From G020344215 sp039586575 (GTDB lineage Bacteria; Gemmatimonadota; Gemmatimonadetes; Palauibacterales; KS3-K002), in assembly GCA_039586575.1 (NCBI GenBank), contig JBDHKD010000009.1, positions 1 to 64,000 on the forward strand: a stretch of DNA of 64,000 bases, read 5' to 3'. Positions 7,173 through 15,384 of the stretch are shown in pieces (positions within the stretch are counted from its first letter, which is position 1; each line of letters begins with the position of its first letter). The translations under genes were made by a program, and so were the position numbers. Below the pieces are notes generated by a model that did no database searches, had not been told where the DNA came from, and saw nothing but the letters and a program-made list of their open reading frames with translations.

Positions 7173-9497
7173 CTAGTCGGTACCGGGCTGCACGAGGATC
7201 GGCGTGGCTCGGTAGATCGTAGTGGACAGATCGGACAAGGTGGTAGCCAGGACGAGTGTGTACCTGCCGGGACGAATGTCCGAGAGTGTCAGCGTCTTAC
7301 GCAGCTGCACCCAGGGTGCGCCCCGGTACGAGGCGCTCTCCTCGAAGCGCAGCTGCAAGGCCGACCGGCCACCGCGGACCACGGAGTCGATCCATTCCTG
7401 CGGCGGGTCGATGGATGCGAGGGGCGGATCACCTTCCAGGAGCAGCAGATCGGTGAAGAAGACCTCAAACTCGCGGATTCCGTAGATCTCGTAGTAGAGT
7501 TCCAGCGATGCTCCGGTCGGGTAGGTGTGGAGCGGGTTGAGCGCCAGAGCTTCGCCCGCCCGGATCCAGCCGCCGGTGCCCGGCCGGGCGACGACGAGAG
7601 AGCTCACGCTGACACGGTCGGGTTGTTGGGGATCCGAGAACACCGGGATGGTAGTCTGACCACCACCCCAGTTGCCGTGGAGCGACCCTTCTGGACCCGG
7701 GACGGGCTCGAACAGAGCCATGCGGTAGCTCCAGGTGCCGGGGCCGGCGAGTATGCGGATATGCCCGTACAGGACATCGCCAGCTGAATCGGCGACCTCG
7801 AACGTCCCGAGCAGATCCCTCCAAAACAGTGTCGAATCGCGCGCGAAGATCGATGTGCGCAGTAGGAGAGTGCAACTGCCGGCGGCGTCCGTCGGTTGGC
7901 AGGAGATGTCGCCGCGTGGCACCGCCATGGCGAGCGTAGCTTCAACGGTTCCGGGTCTCTCCCCCTGAAAGAACAGCCATTCGTAGCCGAAATCCAGATC
8001 GTAGTCCAGCCGGAGGCCCAAGTGGTCGGTGATCAAGACTTGGTTGACGGTTCGCTCCGCGAGTTGGCGCTGTCTCGCTGTGAGCTCCAGCCTGTCGAGC
8101 CAGCCCGTCCAAGAGGTCGCCGGGTTGCGCGTCGCCATTCGCCAGCCTAGCGAGTAGTAGTAGGGGTCGTGGCGCCCGAGCCGCCAGTACTCCTCTGGAG
8201 GGAGCGCGGTGATCAACCGCCCGTCGGCGCCATAGGTGGAAAAATGGAGTGCCATGGGACGACCGTCCGCTGCCTGGTAGATCCACGTTCCACACGAGGA
8301 TACTCGGGCCGAGCACCTCTCGTCGACATAGGGGGGACCCAGGCGCACATACACCACGCCCCGATCGTCCACGTCCTCGTGGTCGGGCACATCGAAGAGA
8401 TAGTTGCTGGTTCGCACCGCCTGCCTGAAACGCCGGTAGTTGAGACGTGCGTGATGTAAGCGCGCGTAGTGCTCGGCTATCCGTTCCTCATAGGTCACCA
8501 GGTCCCTGGCGCAGCGTCGGTTCCAAAACTGTCCCACCCAGGCGGTCCGCCGGCCGCCACTCTCCAGCTGGTTCCATTCCACCCGTTCCAGAGGGTCGAA
8601 GATGTAGTGGAGGTCGCGGCCCATCTCGGCGGCGACGCTGCTGTCGCCGAGCGCTGTCGTGGCTTGCCAGTAAAGACGCGTAGCTTCCTCGTCCCGGCCG
8701 AGCGCGAATAGGGCGCGTGCCTGCTCGAGCTGCGCCATGCCCGAGTTCGTGGCGGCACTGTAGGAGCGGAAATCGGCCAGAGCCAGCTCCAACGAGTCCA
8801 GCGCCACGCGCATCCGGCCGCGCCAGAGGGCGGCCTCGGGTTCTCTGCCACCGGCCGCGACATACGCGTCGATGGCCGCGAACGTCCAGCGACGCCAGCG
8901 CGGCCGGCGACCCAGGCGATCTTCGTAGGCCGTCAAAGTCAGCTCGGCCATGGCAGCCACCGGGGAGAACCAGTCGGGCTGCAGCTCGGCGGCCTTCCGG
9001 AAGTCCTTGATCGCCTTGTCGGCGACGTCGCCGCGTACCGACTTCTGCCAGGGGTTGGGAGAGAAGGGCTCCTGGGCTCCATACTCCCGTCGGATCGCCC
9101 CACGGTGGTAGAAGAAGCACGGGTCTTCGCGATAGCGACCTGCTGCCCTGTCCAGGAAGGAGAGTGCACGCTTCAGCGTCAGCCATTCCGCATCGGCGTG
9201 CGCCAGCCGGAAAGCCGCCACCGCGGCCCGGGCGTTGGCTTCTGGGTCGAGTCGATGCGCTCCGTGCTGCGCGATATCGACCACCCGCTCCAGCTCGGCG
9301 ATATCGGTCAACGCGAAGATCGAGTCCGCCAGTGAACAGAATGCGCTTTGCGGCTGATAGTTGGGGGAAAGGCCAGCCGTCAACGATATGACTGCGGGTC
9401 CGGTCGCCGCGGCGAAGAGACTGATGAGCTGGACGATATTAACCATGACCAGCAGCGCCGTGGGGCACGCGGAGTGCTTTCTAGCAACCGTTGTCAA
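7173..9497 (-). CDS. Exported GWxTD-like protein 2 (paralog)
   Basis: 774 residues from a TTG start with an AGG 7 bases upstream; an internal ATG at 9446 is possible but has no binding site. The N-terminus has a hydrophobic stretch near residues 13-40. The architecture matches the neighbour: helical repeats, then F-W-N-R-R-C-A-R-D, then D-D-R-G-V-V-Y-V-R-L-G-P-P, then a long beta-rich C-terminus. Shared blocks such as A-L-N-P-L-H-T-Y-P, Y-Y-E-I-Y-G and S-T-T-I-Y-R run to the end, so the pair arose by duplication. It is first in the minus-strand cluster; 111 bases separate it from paralog 1. The function is unknown. Confidence 0.7.
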   Translation of the reverse strand: MTTVARKHSACPTALLVMVNIVQLISLFAAATGPAVISLTAGLSPNYQPQSAFCSLADSIFALTDIAELERVVDIAQHGAHRLDPEANARAAVAAFRLAHADAEWLTLKRALSFLDRAAGRYREDPCFFYHRGAIRREYGAQEPFSPNPWQKSVRGDVADKAIKDFRKAAELQPDWFSPVAAMAELTLTAYEDRLGRRPRWRRWTFAAIDAYVAAGGREPEAALWRGRMRVALDSLELALADFRSYSAATNSGMAQLEQARALFALGRDEEATRLYWQATTALGDSSVAAEMGRDLHYIFDPLERVEWNQLESGGRRTAWVGQFWNRRCARDLVTYEERIAEHYARLHHARLNYRRFRQAVRTSNYLFDVPDHEDVDDRGVVYVRLGPPYVDERCSARVSSCGTWIYQAADGRPMALHFSTYGADGRLITALPPEEYWRLGRHDPYYYSLGWRMATRNPATSWTGWLDRLELTARQRQLAERTVNQVLITDHLGLRLDYDLDFGYEWLFFQGERPGTVEATLAMAVPRGDISCQPTDAAGSCTLLLRTSIFARDSTLFWRDLLGTFEVADSAGDVLYGHIRILAGPGTWSYRMALFEPVPGPEGSLHGNWGGGQTTIPVFSDPQQPDRVSVSSLVVARPGTGGWIRAGEALALNPLHTYPTGASLELYYEIYGIREFEVFFTDLLLLEGDPPLASIDPPQEWIDSVVRGGRSALQLRFEESASYRGAPWVQLRKTLTLSDIRPGRYTLVLATTLSDLSTTIYRATPILVQPGTD

Positions 9498-9651
9498 GAT
9501 ACCTGTCGAGCCGTGAAGCGTCCAGTTGCCGGCGCCGCGTCGTAGCGTTCGAGGTTAAGGTGTTGTCCGGTACTTGCCTCTGCGGGAACGAGACACCAAG
9601 CTAAGCCGATCCTACAAGTGTCCAACCCGAGTCCGAGATAGAGGGAGTACC

Positions 9652-11283
9652 ATGGCAAACGCTCTCTTCAAGACACCGATTCCTGCAAACGAGCCGATTC
9701 GCTCTTACGCACCGGGCACGCCGGAACGCGAGAGCCTGAAGAAGAAGCTGGACGAGCTGGCAGGTCAGCAGATCGAGATCCCGCTGATCATCGACGGGAA
9801 GGAGGTGCGCACCGGTGACACCGCGCCCTACGTGATGCCACACGACCATGGGCACGTGCTGGCCAACTGGCACCGAGGTGGCGCGAAGGAGATCGAGGCG
9901 GCCGTCGATACATCGCAGAAGGCGTGGAAGGAGTGGTCGCTGACGCCGTTCGCCGACCGGGCTGCCGTCTTTCTCAAGGCGGCCGACCTGCTGGCCGGTC
10001 CCTGGCGCGACACGGTGAACGCCGCCACGATGCTGGGCCAGAGCAAGACGGCCCACCAGGCGGAGATCGACGCGGCGGCCGAGTTGATCGACTTCTGGCG
10101 GTTCAACGTGTACTACGCCGAGCGAATCCTCGCCGAACAGCCGTTCAACTCGGCAGGCGTCTGGAACCGCATCGAGCAGCGCCCGCTGGAGGGCTTCGTC
10201 TACGCGATTACGCCGTTCAACTTCACGTCGATCGGCGGCAACCTGCCGACGGCGCCGGCGATCATGGGCGGCGTGTCGCTGTGGAAGCCGTCGCGCACGT
10301 CGATCTACAGCAACTACTTCGTAATGCGGGTACTGCAGGAAGCCGGTCTGCCGGACGGCGTGGTCAATTTCGTGATCGGCGATTCGGCGGCGCTGACCAA
10401 CGTGATCCTGCCGAGCCCCCACTTCGCCGGCATCCACTATACCGGCTCGACGGAAGTCTTCCTGATGCTGTGGCAAAGGATGTCGGAGAACCTGCGGGTC
10501 TATAAGAACTATCCGCGGATCGTCGGCGAGACGGGTGGCAAGGATTTCATCGTCGCCCACGCGAGCGCCGACGTCGATACTCTGGCTACCGCCATGGTGC
10601 GCGGCGCCTTCGAGTACCAGGGCCAGAAGTGCAGCGCGGCCTCGCGCGCTTACATCCCGGAATCGCTGTGGCCACAAGTGAGGGAGCGGGTCGTCGAGAT
10701 GGTGAAGGGCATCAAGATGGGCGACCCGCGGGATTTCCGGAACTTCATGTGCGCGGTGATCGACAAGAGCGCCTTCGCCAGTATCAGCGAGTACATCGAC
10801 GAGGCGAAAGGCTCGAGCGACATGGAGATCCTGGTGGGTGGCGGCTATAACGACAAGAAGGGCTACTTCATCGAGCCCACCATCGTCGTCAGCCAGGACC
10901 CGAAGTCGCGGCTGATGCGCGAGGAGATCTTCGGGCCGGTCCTCACGCTCCACGTCTACAAGGACTCCGCGTGGAGGGAGATGCTCGAGCTGTGTGACGT
11001 CACGTCGGACTACGCGCTGACCGGGGCGATCTTCGCCCGCGACCGGGCGGCGATCGCCGAGGCGGACATCGCGCTACGCTACACGGCGGGCAACTACTAC
11101 ATCAACGACAAGCCGACGGGCGCCGTGGTGGGCCAGCAGCCGTTCGGCGGCGGCCGCGCCAGCGGCACCAACGACAAGGCGGGCTCGGCGATCAACCTGA
11201 TGCGTTGGGTGACGCCGCGGACGATCAAAGAGAACTTCGTTCCGCCGACCGATTACCGGTATCCGTACATGGGCGGGAAGTGA
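9652..11283 (+). CDS. pruA: L-glutamate gamma-semialdehyde (P5C) dehydrogenase
   Basis: 543 residues, matching the long ALDH4-type P5C dehydrogenases of eukaryotes and some bacteria rather than the bifunctional PutA domain. The catalytic Cys is near residue 327 in Q-G-Q-K-C-S-A and the general-base Glu near 293 in V-G-E-T-G-G-K. P-F-N-F-T lies in the NAD-binding region. It oxidises glutamate semialdehyde from proline or ornithine breakdown to glutamate with NAD+. The ATG at 9652 is chosen because GGGAG lies just upstream and the protein then begins where family members do; an in-frame start 78 bases earlier is less likely. No proline dehydrogenase gene is present nearby. A strong terminator follows. 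Confidence 0.93.
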   Translation: MANALFKTPIPANEPIRSYAPGTPERESLKKKLDELAGQQIEIPLIIDGKEVRTGDTAPYVMPHDHGHVLANWHRGGAKEIEAAVDTSQKAWKEWSLTPFADRAAVFLKAADLLAGPWRDTVNAATMLGQSKTAHQAEIDAAAELIDFWRFNVYYAERILAEQPFNSAGVWNRIEQRPLEGFVYAITPFNFTSIGGNLPTAPAIMGGVSLWKPSRTSIYSNYFVMRVLQEAGLPDGVVNFVIGDSAALTNVILPSPHFAGIHYTGSTEVFLMLWQRMSENLRVYKNYPRIVGETGGKDFIVAHASADVDTLATAMVRGAFEYQGQKCSAASRAYIPESLWPQVRERVVEMVKGIKMGDPRDFRNFMCAVIDKSAFASISEYIDEAKGSSDMEILVGGGYNDKKGYFIEPTIVVSQDPKSRLMREEIFGPVLTLHVYKDSAWREMLELCDVTSDYALTGAIFARDRAAIAEADIALRYTAGNYYINDKPTGAVVGQQPFGGGRASGTNDKAGSAINLMRWVTPRTIKENFVPPTDYRYPYMGGK

Positions 11284-11308
11284 GACACTGACCCGTTGAC
11301 CTCCCCAC

Positions 11309-11353
11309 AGCCCGTCTCCGAGGCAGGAAGCTCGGGGACGGGCTATTTTCTCT
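11309..11353 (+). terminator. Rho-independent terminator after pruA
   Basis: A 14-base arm at 11309-11322 pairs with 11331-11344 across an 8-base loop, with a single G-U pair. The T-rich tail ATTTTCTCT follows at once. It separates pruA from the sigma factor gene 49 bases further on. Confidence 0.88.
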
Positions 11354-11401
11354 CCGACGGCCACCCAACCATCTGGACAGCAAACCCCACTCAAGGATGA
11401 C

Positions 11402-11974
11402 ATGAGGCGCGACACGGAGTCGGAACGGCCCGACCGGGAGCTAGCAGGCGCGCTGCTGGAACGGGGGGATGAGCAGGCCTTCAGAGAGCTGTATCGGCGC
11501 CATACGCCGCGGCTCTTCCAGTTCGTGCTGCGGCTGCTGGGCGGTGTGGAGATCGATGCGGAGGACGTGGTGCAGGAGACGTGGCTGCGAGCGGCCCAAC
11601 ACCTGGGCGCTTTTCGCTGGGAATCGAGGTTCTCGACCTGGCTGAATGGGATCGGCTTGAACGTCTGCCGCGACCTATGGCGCCGGCGGAACGGACGGGA
11701 CCTGGAGTGGAGCGCGACGCCGGAGTTGCCGGTGCCGGTCGCCGCCTCTGACGAGCGGATCGACCTGGAACGCGCCATCGCGCTGCTGCCGGCGGGCTAC
11801 CGGGCGGTGCTCTTGCTCCACGATCTCGAGGGTTTCACCCACGGCGAGATCGGCGAGCGGTTGGGGATCGCGGCGGGCACATCGAAGAGCCAGCTCTCCT
11901 GCGCGCGCCGGGCGATGCGATCGATGCTGAATCCACAGTCGAGCGAGATGCAGAGGAACGATGGACAAGAATGA
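11402..11974 (+). CDS. ECF-type RNA polymerase sigma factor
   Basis: 190 residues with the two ECF regions. Sigma-2 (about 20-95) contains F-R-E-L-Y-R-R-H, D-A-E-D-V-V-Q-E-T-W and a core-binding basic helix; sigma-4 (about 115-175) has the helix-turn-helix F-T-H-G-E-I-G-E-R-L-G-I-A-A-G-T. It directs RNA polymerase to a small regulon. The gene overlaps the next by 14 bases, the usual sigma/anti-sigma coupling. No autoregulated promoter motif could be recognised in the 48 bases after the pruA terminator. Confidence 0.9.
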   Translation: MRRDTESERPDRELAGALLERGDEQAFRELYRRHTPRLFQFVLRLLGGVEIDAEDVVQETWLRAAQHLGAFRWESRFSTWLNGIGLNVCRDLWRRRNGRDLEWSATPELPVPVAASDERIDLERAIALLPAGYRAVLLLHDLEGFTHGEIGERLGIAAGTSKSQLSCARRAMRSMLNPQSSEMQRNDGQE

Positions 11975-12509
11975 ACTGACACCGGCGGAGCGCGAAGCGA
12001 TCGAATCGCTGCCCCGCGAGCGCACGCCGTCGCGGATCCTCGAGGAGCGCACCGTGCGGGCGCTCAAAAAGCAGGGGCTCATCCACTCGCGCCCCTTCCT
12101 GCCGAGCGCCCGGCTGCCCTGGCTGGCCGCCGGTATCGCGGCGGCCGTGGCGCTGTTCGTGAGCGGTGTGCTGGTCGGGCAGGGGATGGGGTCGCGCCAG
12201 ACGGTCAACGCCCTGGCCACCGTTTACCAGCGACCGGCGGATCTGGCGGCGGCCCGGGTGCAGAGCACCGGCTCGGCCCACCGCCAGGCGCTGGCCGCAC
12301 TGGTCGATGCGACGGGCAGCGGCAATCCGGGCGAGGTGCAGCGTGCGCGGGAGGTCGCGCTGGCGGCCTTCTGGTCAGCGGCCGCCGAGATCGTGCGCCT
12401 GGCCCCCGACGACCCGATGGCGCTCAGGATCCTTCAGGAGCTGGAGCGCAGCGGCCGCGTGCCGGAAGCCGGAGTGGTCGAGGATACGATGAACGTCGTG
12501 TGGTTCTAG
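11961..12509 (+). CDS. Putative anti-sigma factor, single-pass membrane protein without zinc motif
   Basis: 182 residues. The cytoplasmic N-terminus (about 1-50) is charged and contains no Cys and only one His, so the H-x3-C-x2-C zinc motif of ZAS anti-sigma factors is absent. One transmembrane helix follows at about 52-75, then a mostly helical periplasmic part of about 100 residues rich in Ala and Arg. The anti-sigma role is inferred from topology and from translational coupling to the sigma factor. It could instead be an unrelated membrane protein. The double-PDZ gene starts 19 bases later. Confidence 0.6.
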   Translation: MDKNELTPAEREAIESLPRERTPSRILEERTVRALKKQGLIHSRPFLPSARLPWLAAGIAAAVALFVSGVLVGQGMGSRQTVNALATVYQRPADLAAARVQSTGSAHRQALAALVDATGSGNPGEVQRAREVALAAFWSAAAEIVRLAPDDPMALRILQELERSGRVPEAGVVEDTMNVVWF

Positions 12510-12528
12510 ATCTCAGGAGATGAATGCC

Positions 12529-13896
12529 ATGTTCGCTACGAGCTCAGCGAGGCGATTCAGGGTGGCGGCGATCACCGCCGCGACGTCCGCCTGCTTGATT
12601 CTCGGACGCGCGGAGACGGGTACGGCTCAGGAGGACCGCGAGCGCAGGATCGTCACGCAGGACGCACAGGAATGCCCGACCGGATCGGTCTGGCGCGGGG
12701 ACCTGGGCATCGAAGGATTGGAGTGCAACTGCTCCTTCTCGGTCACCAGATCGGGAGAGATGGAGTGGCACTTCCGCTCGGAGCCGGTGATCCGCGGTGT
12801 CCGCGAGGGCGGCGTCGCCGATGGGAAGCTGAGAGCCGGTGATGTCATCACCGGGATCGACGACGTGCTCATCACGACCAGCGAGGGCGGCCGCCGCTTC
12901 GCCAACGTGCGGCCGGGCCAGCGGGTGACGCTCATGGTGCGGCGGAACGAGCGCATCGCCCGAGTCCACGTCGTGGCCGGTAGCCGTTGCGAGGCGCTCC
13001 CCGCTCTCGTGCCCGGCGAGCCGTTCGTCCCCGCCGAGCCGGCCGAGCCGCTGGAACTGGAGGTGGCGGAGCCGGTGCCGGCGCCGGAGCCGGTAGAGGG
13101 CGTAGCGGTCGATGTGGAGCCACTGCCCGGGCCGGAACTGGTGCCCGGGGTGCCGCTGCGACACGCCTGGCCCGCCGGTTGGTTCGGCTTCGGCATCAGC
13201 TGCAGCTGCTCGGTGAGAGCAGGGGCGGCCGGCGCACCGCCCGTCTGGCGGTTCCACGAGCCGCCCGAGGTCTACTCGGTCGAGTCGGGCAGCCCGGCGG
13301 AGAGCGCTGGGCTGCGGCGCGGCGATGTGTTACTGGAAATCGACGGCGTCCCGCTCACCAGCGATGAGGGCGGCGCCCGCTTCGGCACCGTGCGGGCCGG
13401 TCAAACCGTGACCTTCAAGTACCGGCGCGGCGGCCGAACGGACGAAGTCACGATGACCGCGCTCGAGCGCCTGGTCACCGGTGAGGTCCCGCTCCCCGAC
13501 GAGGAGGCGGCTGCCGAACTCGTCAGCCAGATGAGGGAAGTCCAGGCCCGGCAGCAAGCGCTGATGCAGGCGCTGAGAGGAGCCGAGCTGCAGGGCGCCC
13601 TCCGGGAACGGGAGCTGGCCGAGGAGCTGGCCGCGATGGCCGAGACACAGGAGGACGCTCGACGGTATCTCGAGGCCATGCTCCAGGAGCGGCAGCGGGC
13701 TCGGGAGCGAGAGCGGGCTCGGGAGCCGAGGCCCGACCGGCCTAGCCCCGAGCAGCTCCGCTGGGTCGGCGAGGTCGGCGACGTGAACGTCGAGGTTCGG
13801 GGAAGCAGCTCGGTGGTCACGACGATCATCGAGGAGGGACGCGAAATCCTGATCGTCACCCGCGACGCGCAGATCAGAATACGCCTGAAGGACTGA
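12529..13896 (+). CDS. Exported protein with two PDZ domains
   Basis: About 455 residues with a signal peptide ending near T-A-Q-E. Two PDZ domains, at about 75-150 and 235-315, each contain an L-R-x-G-D-V motif followed by an acidic-G-G stretch and R-F-A/G. Each is preceded by a cysteine cluster (C-N-C-S and C-S-C-S) and a W-x-F motif, so the whole unit is duplicated. A Pro/Glu linker joins them; a charged coiled coil (about 335-410) and a beta-rich tail follow. No protease domain is seen. The second ATG (12529) is chosen because AGGAG lies about 9 bases before it and is too close to the ATG at 12520. It is probably part of the sigma/anti-sigma operon. Confidence 0.75.
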   Translation: MFATSSARRFRVAAITAATSACLILGRAETGTAQEDRERRIVTQDAQECPTGSVWRGDLGIEGLECNCSFSVTRSGEMEWHFRSEPVIRGVREGGVADGKLRAGDVITGIDDVLITTSEGGRRFANVRPGQRVTLMVRRNERIARVHVVAGSRCEALPALVPGEPFVPAEPAEPLELEVAEPVPAPEPVEGVAVDVEPLPGPELVPGVPLRHAWPAGWFGFGISCSCSVRAGAAGAPPVWRFHEPPEVYSVESGSPAESAGLRRGDVLLEIDGVPLTSDEGGARFGTVRAGQTVTFKYRRGGRTDEVTMTALERLVTGEVPLPDEEAAAELVSQMREVQARQQALMQALRGAELQGALRERELAEELAAMAETQEDARRYLEAMLQERQRARERERAREPRPDRPSPEQLRWVGEVGDVNVEVRGSSSVVTTIIEEGREILIVTRDAQIRIRLKD

Positions 13897-14062
13897 GCGG
13901 ACGCGATCCGCGATCGCTGACCAGCGGTCCGTTCCGCTCGGTCCGGAGGCCCGGCTTTCAGCTGCCGGTCGAATTCGACCACCGTCCGCTGGCGTCGCAC
14001 ACACCCCCCAAACATATTGCAGGCGAAAAGGGTAGCGGCGTTCGCTTCCAAGGAGGCCAGCG

Positions 14063-14296
14063 ATGCAGTGTCCGATGTGCGGGGAACGGAAAGCGGAAGC
14101 ACAGTACTACCGGCTCAACCGGCTGACCGAGCAGATCGAGCATCTCTGCCGCCCCTGCTGGCTGACGCTGCGGAAGGCGGAGGCCGACGAATGGGAGTAC
14201 TTCCGCGGCGCCGCGCGGCTCATACTGCTCTACTCGGTGCTGCCGACGGTGGTCACAGCGCTCGTCGTTTGGCTGCTCGCCGCCTGGATCCTGTGA
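14063..14296 (+). CDS. Small zinc-ribbon membrane protein
   Basis: 77 residues. Two cysteine pairs, C-P-M-C near the N-terminus and C-R-P-C near residue 30, form a probable four-Cys zinc ribbon in the cytoplasm. One hydrophobic helix fills about residues 50-76. AAGGAGG sits 8 bases before the ATG, which supports a real gene. No function is known. It stands alone, 166 bases after the PDZ gene; no other gene was found in that gap. Confidence 0.7.
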   Translation: MQCPMCGERKAEAQYYRLNRLTEQIEHLCRPCWLTLRKAEADEWEYFRGAARLILLYSVLPTVVTALVVWLLAAWIL

Positions 14297-14345
14297 ACCT
14301 CGACCGATCGCGCAGCGGCCTCGAGATCCAGGCGCGCCTCGGCCT

Positions 14346-14582
14346 TCAGAAGGGTGGCGGGCCCTTCGGTTTCTTGTAGCGAGTCCGCGCCTGGTCCAGG
14401 AAGCGCTGGAGCTCGGAGTCGCTGAACTCATAAGGGTCCTGGGTGTGCTTGTGAGCGGGAAGGGGGACGACTCGCTCGTCGCCCTGGGCCCCGTGGACGG
14501 GCCTGAAGACGAGTTCAGGTCGTCCGTGCTCCCGGTCGACGACCCAGGGTTGGCCAGAACGATCGGTGAACTTCCGGGCCAT
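14346..14582 (-). CDS. Small hypothetical protein, divergent paralog A
   Basis: 78 residues, soluble, with no family recognised. The start A-R-K-F-T-D-R-x-G-x-x-W-x-V and the later E-R-V-V-P-L-P match the divergently transcribed gene at 14669, so the two are paralogs. The C-terminus is basic and proline-rich, after F-S-D-S-E-L-Q-R-F-L. GGGAGG precedes the ATG by 7 bases. The 86-base region between the pair holds the promoters. Confidence 0.65.
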   Translation of the reverse strand: MARKFTDRSGQPWVVDREHGRPELVFRPVHGAQGDERVVPLPAHKHTQDPYEFSDSELQRFLDQARTRYKKPKGPPPF

Positions 14583-14668
14583 ACTGGTCCTCCCTAATTT
14601 GTTGAGGTATAGGTTAATCTAAGGCCAGACAAGGCGACACAAAATCCGAACGAGGAAAGGTGCGAAAG
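14583..14668. promoter_or_regulatory. Divergent, relatively AT-rich intergenic region
   Basis: This 86-base region between two divergent start codons is richer in A and T than its surroundings. On the minus strand a CTTGTC/TATACC pair with a 16-base spacer could be a promoter. The plus-strand promoter is not clear. It also carries the ribosome-binding sites of both genes (GGGAGG on minus, GAGGAAAGG on plus). Confidence 0.4.
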
Positions 14669-14905
14669 GTGGCGGAGGCGCGCGAGTTCAGTGACAAGAG
14701 GGGCCGGCGTTGGCGTGTCTCGTACACGGAAGGTGGGGTGCGGGGCATGCTCACCATGAACAACATCGTGTTCAAAGCGCTCGACGCGGACTATGCCGGG
14801 GAGGAGCGCTTCCTGGCCGTCCACCCGGGCTATCTCGAGAGCGCCGACGACCACACACTGGAGGTGGCGCTATCTCAGGCACAGACCCTCGATCCGCCCT
14901 CGTGA
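14669..14905 (+). CDS. Small hypothetical protein, divergent paralog B
   Basis: 78 residues from the GTG at 14669, placed 8 bases after GAGGAAAGG; a GTG nine bases earlier touches that site and is less likely. The N-terminus A-R-E-F-S-D-K-x-G-x-x-W-x-V matches paralog A across the intergenic region. The middle is more hydrophobic (N-I-V-F-K-A-L), and the protein ends with an E-V-A-L-S-Q-A-Q-T stretch like the L-Q-R-F-L-D-Q-A-R-T of paralog A. Its stop overlaps the start of the next lipoprotein gene (GTGA), so the two are coupled. The function is unknown. Confidence 0.65.
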   Translation: MAEAREFSDKRGRRWRVSYTEGGVRGMLTMNNIVFKALDADYAGEERFLAVHPGYLESADDHTLEVALSQAQTLDPPS

Positions 14906-15384
14906 TCGCCGCCTCGGCGATGATGGCGCTTGCCGCCTGCGGAGGCGGTGACAACGCTCCGGCCCCCGAGGAGCGCCCTGCGACCTTCACCGGCCAGGTG
15001 AGGGTCACCGGCAACACTCCGCTGGAACAGGTCATTATCGTGCCCTCCGACTCCGCCGCCGCCGCGCTGGAGGTCCGCGGCGCCTTGCGGCCCGAGCTCA
15101 GAAGGCTGGGGGGTGCCGAGGTCCGGGCCACGGGTCGGGTCCACGGCGACCGGCTCTTCGAGGTCAGCCGCTACGAGATCCTCCTGATCGCCGGGCAGGT
15201 TCCCACTGTCGGGCTCCTGGAAGTGGCGTCGGAGGACGCCGTCTACGTCCTGCGCCCCGCCGGCGACCGGGTCGAGCTGCGAGGCGCGCCGAGCGATCTG
15301 CGTGCCCAATCAGGGGCAATGGTTTGGGTCATCCTCGATGCAAACGGCGTGGTGAAGGGATATGGTGTCATCAGAGAGCGGTGA
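14902..15384 (+). CDS. Small lipoprotein of unknown function
   Basis: About 160 residues from a GTG that overlaps the previous stop. The N-terminus is a clear lipoprotein signal: hydrophobic M-M-A-L-A-A-C with the Cys at about residue 13, followed by G-G-G-D. The mature part alternates beta-strands; F-T-G-Q-V-R-V-T-G and V-R-A-T-G-R-V-H-G may form two OB-like or related barrels. It would be anchored in the outer or inner membrane and exposed to the periplasm. No family was recognised. The next ORF overlaps it by 23 bases. Confidence 0.65.
   Translation: MIAASAMMALAACGGGDNAPAPEERPATFTGQVRVTGNTPLEQVIIVPSDSAAAALEVRGALRPELRRLGGAEVRATGRVHGDRLFEVSRYEILLIAGQVPTVGLLEVASEDAVYVLRPAGDRVELRGAPSDLRAQSGAMVWVILDANGVVKGYGVIRER

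Noticed and set aside
9601..10953. A 450-codon open frame on the minus strand opposite pruA
   Set aside because: It is antisense to a well-recognised enzyme, is rich in Arg, His and Val as expected of a shadow frame in GC-rich DNA, and matches nothing known.
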